Made by a program: the position numbers and the translations under genes
From: Acidobacteriota bacterium
Lineage (GTDB): Bacteria; Acidobacteriota; Blastocatellia; Chloracidobacteriales; Chloracidobacteriaceae
NCBI GenBank assembly: GCA_016208495.1
Contig: JACQXX010000056.1
Location: 1-64,000, forward strand
Reading direction: 5' to 3'
DNA length: 64,000 nucleotides
In this document: one piece after another, positions 60,758 to 64,000 of the stretch
How the letters are laid out: each line of letters starts with the position of its first letter
How positions within the stretch are numbered: position 1 is the first letter of the stretch
Notes under the pieces: model-generated
Seen by the model: the letters and a program-made list of their open reading frames with translations, nothing else
What the model was told of the DNA's origin: nothing
The model's database searches: none

Positions 60758-61265
60758 AACCCGTCATATATTCATTTTTCAACTCGACATAGTGCGACCA
60801 GCCTTCTTCGATGCGGGCCAGTTCCTGGTCGGTAATGTGGCGTTTGATTTTGGCTGGAATCCCCGCCACCAGTGTCCGTGGCGGGACAATCATGCCTTCG
60901 GGCACAACCGCGCCAGCCGCCACGACTGATTCGTCGCCAATCACCGCACCATCCAGAAGAATCGCACCCATGCCAATCAGGCACCGGTCGCCAATCGTGC
61001 ACCCATGTGCCAGCACGCGATGCCCCATCGTGACGTAGTTTCCAATGGTGAGCGGAAATCGCCCACCGGTCACGTGGAGCACCGAAGCATCCTGAATGTT
61101 GGTATGATGGCCGATGCGGATTGGTTCCACGTCGCCGCGAATCACGCAGCCAAACCAGACGCTTGATTCTGAACCAATCCTGACATCACCGATCACCTGT
61201 GCACTTTCTGCAATCCACACGGTTTCGTCAAAAACCGGGAGTTTCCCTTGATAGCTGATTAACAT
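60753..61265 (-). CDS. Gamma-class carbonic anhydrase-like protein
   Basis: This 170-residue left-handed beta-helix protein is of the gamma-carbonic anhydrase/PaaY/YrdA group. Hexapeptide repeats run from AQVIGDVRIGSESSVWFGCVIRGDVEPIRIGHHTNIQD. Possible zinc His residues are in VLHVTGG, MGHRVLAHGCTIGD; IGMGAILLDGAVIGDESVVAAGAVV follows. Active members hydrate carbon dioxide, but many YrdA-like proteins show little activity, so function is inferred only. The ATG at 61265 is chosen over a GTG 15 bases upstream. The stop codon lies within a heptamer repeat. Confidence 0.88.
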   Translation of the reverse strand: MLISYQGKLPVFDETVWIAESAQVIGDVRIGSESSVWFGCVIRGDVEPIRIGHHTNIQDASVLHVTGGRFPLTIGNYVTMGHRVLAHGCTIGDRCLIGMGAILLDGAVIGDESVVAAGAVVPEGMIVPPRTLVAGIPAKIKRHITDQELARIEEGWSHYVELKNEYMTGS

Positions 61266-61339
61266 GATGTTGCCTGTCACAAATGGAATTGAAACTTCAG
61301 CGAGTGAAGGTGCGACATCTTGCCATTGATCCCACGGCA

Positions 61340-61655
61340 GAGCAAGAAAGGGTTCAGGGTTCAGGGTTCAGGGTTTGATGGAAATCCAATTTTTCCAATG
61401 AGTTAACTAGCTGTTCAGGTTCAATGTCCGTTGAAAAACAAAATAATACCAGTTTGTAGTCAGTAGATCGTAGTCAGTCGTTCACTAACTTCAATTGGTT
61501 GAATTACTTGACTGTTTTCTAATGCGATGACTTCATTCCACAATGGTATCACTCTTTTTTTAACCTATTGTTTTACTCAGGCTCAGAATAAACCAGTTGA
61601 ACTTGATACAGTTCCCTGAATTCTAAACCCTGAACCCTGAACCCTGAACCCGCAA
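61340..61655. repeat. Nested repeats: GGGTTCA pair enclosing family-2 core copy 2
   Basis: GGGTTCA copies (61350-61373) on the left and TGAACCC copies (61624-61650) on the right enclose, among other DNA, GTAGTCAGTAGATCGTAGTCAG and the core TTGAATTACTTGACTGTTTT (61499-61519) already seen at 5633. This accounts for most of the gap 61266-61824; no gene is seen in the remainder. Confidence 0.8.
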
Positions 61656-61824
61656 TGGTATTGGTTGACGTTCGGTGAGGTGACAAGTAGCATTGCCTCC
61701 GCCTCACTTTTTCATCAATCACGGTTCACAATTGATCACTTGATCTGGTTTCTCCTGAAGCTGCTGCCTCAGGTCTTTTCATTTCGCGCTCTGGCGCCTT
61801 TACCACGAGTCCAGACATTCGACC

Positions 61825-63591
61825 ATGAACTTTTCATCACTGACACGCAAAAAGTCTATCTCGCTCATTCAAAAAGATGCCGCCGCCGGATTTTCTGATG
61901 GGGAAGGTCATGGCGGAGGCGAACTGATTCGGACACTCACCACCCTTGATCTGACCGCGCTGGGAATTGCCGCCATCATTGGCGCTGGGATTTTTTCGAC
62001 GATTGGAAATGCGGCCTTCAACGGTGGTCCAGCAGTTGTGTTTTTGTTTATTTTTACCGCGATTGCCTGCGGATTTTCGGCATTATGTTATGCCCAGTTT
62101 GCTTCGATGATTCCGGTATCTGGCTCTGCCTATACCTATGCGTATGCAGCATTTGGCGAACTTGCCGCATGGATTATCGGCTGGGACCTGCTGATGGAAT
62201 ATGCCATCGGAAATATTGCCGTGGCAATTTCGTGGAGCGACTATTTCACCGCCTTGATGGCGAGTTTCGGGATTCAAATTCCGCAATACCTGACCATGGA
62301 TTTTTTAACCGCTTCACGTGGGGCTGAAGCTGTAACTCAATTGCTGGCGAAGGGGCAAACCCTGACCCAAATCCAGGCTGAAAGCAAAATGCTCTATGAA
62401 GCACATCTTGCCTGGACCACGGCGCCGCATCTGGTTGGCCCGTTACGCCTGGTGTGTGACCTTCCGGCTCTGGTCATTACCTTATTGATTACCACGCTGG
62501 TGTATGTGGGGATTCGTGAGTCGAAAAAGGCTTCAAATGCAATGGTCGCCTTAAAGGTAACCATTGTGCTGTTTGTGATTGTGCTGGGTGCGTTTTATAT
62601 CAAAACCGAAAACTGGCACCCCTTTGCCCCAAATGGAATCGGCGGCGTGCTCAAAGGCATCTCAGGTGTGTTTTTTGCCTATATCGGATTTGATGCCATT
62701 TCCACGACGGCTGAAGAATGCCGTGACCCCCAACGCGACCTGCCCCGCGGGATGATGTATTCACTCATTATCTGCACGATTTTGTATGTGTTGATTTCAC
62801 TGGTGTTGACGGGGATGACCAGTTACAAAACGCTCCAGGTTGGTGACCCACTGGCGTTTGTGTTTGGTCCACAGGTGGCTAACCTTCAATGGGTTGAAAT
62901 GATTGTTGCTGTTAGCGCTGTGATTGCCATGGCCACCGTGTTGCTCGTGTTTCAACTTGGTCAACCGCGAATCTGGATGTCAATGAGTCGCGATGGTTTG
63001 CTGCCCAAGATCTTTTCCGCGATCCATCCCAGGTTCCACACCCCGTGGTTTTCGACGATTATCACCGGATTTCTGGTGGCCGTTCCCGCACTGTTCCTGA
63101 ATTTGACCGAAGTGACCGACCTGACCAGCATCGGGACCCTTTTTGCCTTCATTCTGGTATGTGGTGGCATTTTGATGTTGGATAGCAGCAAGATCGAAGC
63201 TAAATTCAAGGTGCCATATGTGAATGCTAAATTCATCATCCCAGTGTTTTTTGTATTATTCTGGGTGATTGGATTTGTGAAATACCCAACCGAATTGACC
63301 AGGTTCTTCACCGGAGTTGATCTGGTTGACCCAAGCCTGTCAGGGTGGGAAGTGATTAAACATCGGATTCCAACCTATGCCTTTATTCTGATTTCAGCCG
63401 GATTGTCGGTGATGTGTTTCTTGAGAAATCTATCGTTGATTCCGGTTTTGGGACTGCTCAGTTGCGGATACCTGATGTCTGAACTCGGAATTACCAACTG
63501 GGTGCGATTTTTGGTCTGGCTGGCGATTGGTCTGATGCTCTATTTCACCTATGGTTACCGCCATTCAAAGCTCGCCAGGACTCAAGCCTGA
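61825..63591 (+). CDS. APC-family amino acid permease (cationic amino acid type)
   Basis: This 588-residue integral membrane protein has about 12-14 helices. The APC signatures are ALGIAAIIGAGIFSTIGNAA in helix 1 (the unwound GAGIF motif), FSALCYAQFASMIPVSGSAYTYAYAAFGELAAWIIGWDLLMEY in pieces, and GISGVFFAYIGFDAISTTAEEC in helix 6. The CAT-like long loop with TASRGAEAVTQLLAKGQTLTQ after helix 4 is an insertion. The family transports amino acids with protons; cationic amino acids are the closest guess, but specificity is not certain. The first 30 residues are polar and cytoplasmic. It has no close operon partner. Confidence 0.9.
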   Translation: MNFSSLTRKKSISLIQKDAAAGFSDGEGHGGGELIRTLTTLDLTALGIAAIIGAGIFSTIGNAAFNGGPAVVFLFIFTAIACGFSALCYAQFASMIPVSGSAYTYAYAAFGELAAWIIGWDLLMEYAIGNIAVAISWSDYFTALMASFGIQIPQYLTMDFLTASRGAEAVTQLLAKGQTLTQIQAESKMLYEAHLAWTTAPHLVGPLRLVCDLPALVITLLITTLVYVGIRESKKASNAMVALKVTIVLFVIVLGAFYIKTENWHPFAPNGIGGVLKGISGVFFAYIGFDAISTTAEECRDPQRDLPRGMMYSLIICTILYVLISLVLTGMTSYKTLQVGDPLAFVFGPQVANLQWVEMIVAVSAVIAMATVLLVFQLGQPRIWMSMSRDGLLPKIFSAIHPRFHTPWFSTIITGFLVAVPALFLNLTEVTDLTSIGTLFAFILVCGGILMLDSSKIEAKFKVPYVNAKFIIPVFFVLFWVIGFVKYPTELTRFFTGVDLVDPSLSGWEVIKHRIPTYAFILISAGLSVMCFLRNLSLIPVLGLLSCGYLMSELGITNWVRFLVWLAIGLMLYFTYGYRHSKLARTQA

Positions 63592-64000
63592 TGAATGAAG
63601 AATTGAGAATGAAGAATTGAGAATGAAGAATGAAGAGTGAAGAAACCAATTGGTTCTTGGTTCTTCGAAGATATTGGTCCAAAGCACTAAGTACCAGGTT
63701 TTTTCATTCTTCATTCCCTTAATTTCGCCCAAAATACTGACCTCTTCCTCAGTTTTCGTCACAAATTCGATTGATTGAGCCCGAGCCAAAGGACAGAAAG
63801 GACAGAAAAAACAGGGTGGAAGTCAGTTTCGTCATCGCGAAGGCTCAATTTCGGTGAAGTTCGATTCCACTCTCAGGACCTGACCGCTTCCCGTTTACGC
63901 GGCAGGTCCCGCCCTGGTCGGCAGCGGTCTTTGGGCAAGGTTGTCTTATTTTGGGCAAAATTTGGGTCATTCTCAATTCTTCATTCTTCATTCTTCATTC
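63592..64000. repeat. Heptamer arrays and unassigned sequence at the window end
   Basis: AATGAAG/AATTGAGA units (63592-63640), GGTTCTT copies, then TTCATTCTTCATTCCC (63703-63718) make another inverted-array element. CTTCATT copies appear again at 63972-64000. The stretch 63830-63960, with GGACCTGACCGCTTCCCG and a palindromic ACCTGACCG/CGGCAGGTCC pair, is not explained and shows no convincing gene. Confidence 0.7.

Overview
The window reads as a piece of a bacterial chromosome around the replication origin, most likely from the phylum Acidobacteriota (class Blastocatellia is possible but not proven). Lineage hints are a secreted VWFA protein of the acidobacterial type, the tail of a large TonB-dependent receptor of the Oar-like kind, an origin with dnaA standing alone (no dnaN or gyr next to it), and a small secreted protein of a type I associate with acidobacteria. 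Most genes are ordinary housekeeping genes. Intergenic space is unusually rich in short tandem repeats with a 7-bp (or 14-bp) period.

Layout. 0-11.4 kb: a coiled-coil membrane protein, YqeY-like protein, glutamate dehydrogenase, SpoIID/LytB-like protein, DinG-type helicase, an ADP-ribosylglycohydrolase-fold protein, CCA-adding enzyme and tadA. 11.3-12.1 kb: two tRNA-Ser genes and RNase P RNA. 12.6-19.1 kb: Ppx/GppA phosphatase, the origin with 20 exact copies of a non-canonical DnaA box (TGTGGAAAA) in three clusters, dnaA, a VWFA protein and a LytTR response regulator. 19-27.3 kb: TetR regulator, secreted proteins including a 1516-residue Ig/NHL-repeat protein, and larB. 27.4-28.95 kb: an IscB RNA-guided nuclease gene with its upstream structured RNA (omega RNA/HEARO), bounded by two near-identical hairpins. 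29-37 kb: M14 peptidase, BamD-like lipoprotein, rpe, PASTA protein, MsbA-like ABC exporter. 37.5-43.3 kb: yicC-gmk-rpoZ operon, Ycf46-like AAA ATPase, then an oxidative-stress group (PerR/Fur, two VOC proteins, Dps) with two TTAGA-N5-TCTAA operator candidates. 43.7-58.2 kb: biliverdin-reductase-like oxidoreductase, mnmE, an accessory ATPase, mnmG, rsmG, a WG-repeat protein, a decayed TonB receptor next to a scrap of a second iscB, parA-parB with three perfect parS palindromes, bactofilin, and two tandem putative nuclease-fold genes. 58.2-64 kb: pta, hisS, gamma-carbonic anhydrase and an APC amino-acid permease.

How it fits together. The dnaA/oriC region and the mnmE-mnmG-rsmG-parAB-parS region are the usual origin-proximal chromosome maintenance set, here about 40 kb apart. 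The points most worth a second look are the IscB-omega RNA element and its relic; the architecture shared by the intergenic repeats (an array of a heptamer, a unique core, then the same heptamer inverted), which repeatedly runs into the ends of genes; and the origin, which combines an altered DnaA box, an altered DnaA signature and a TAG-triplet run next to a box.
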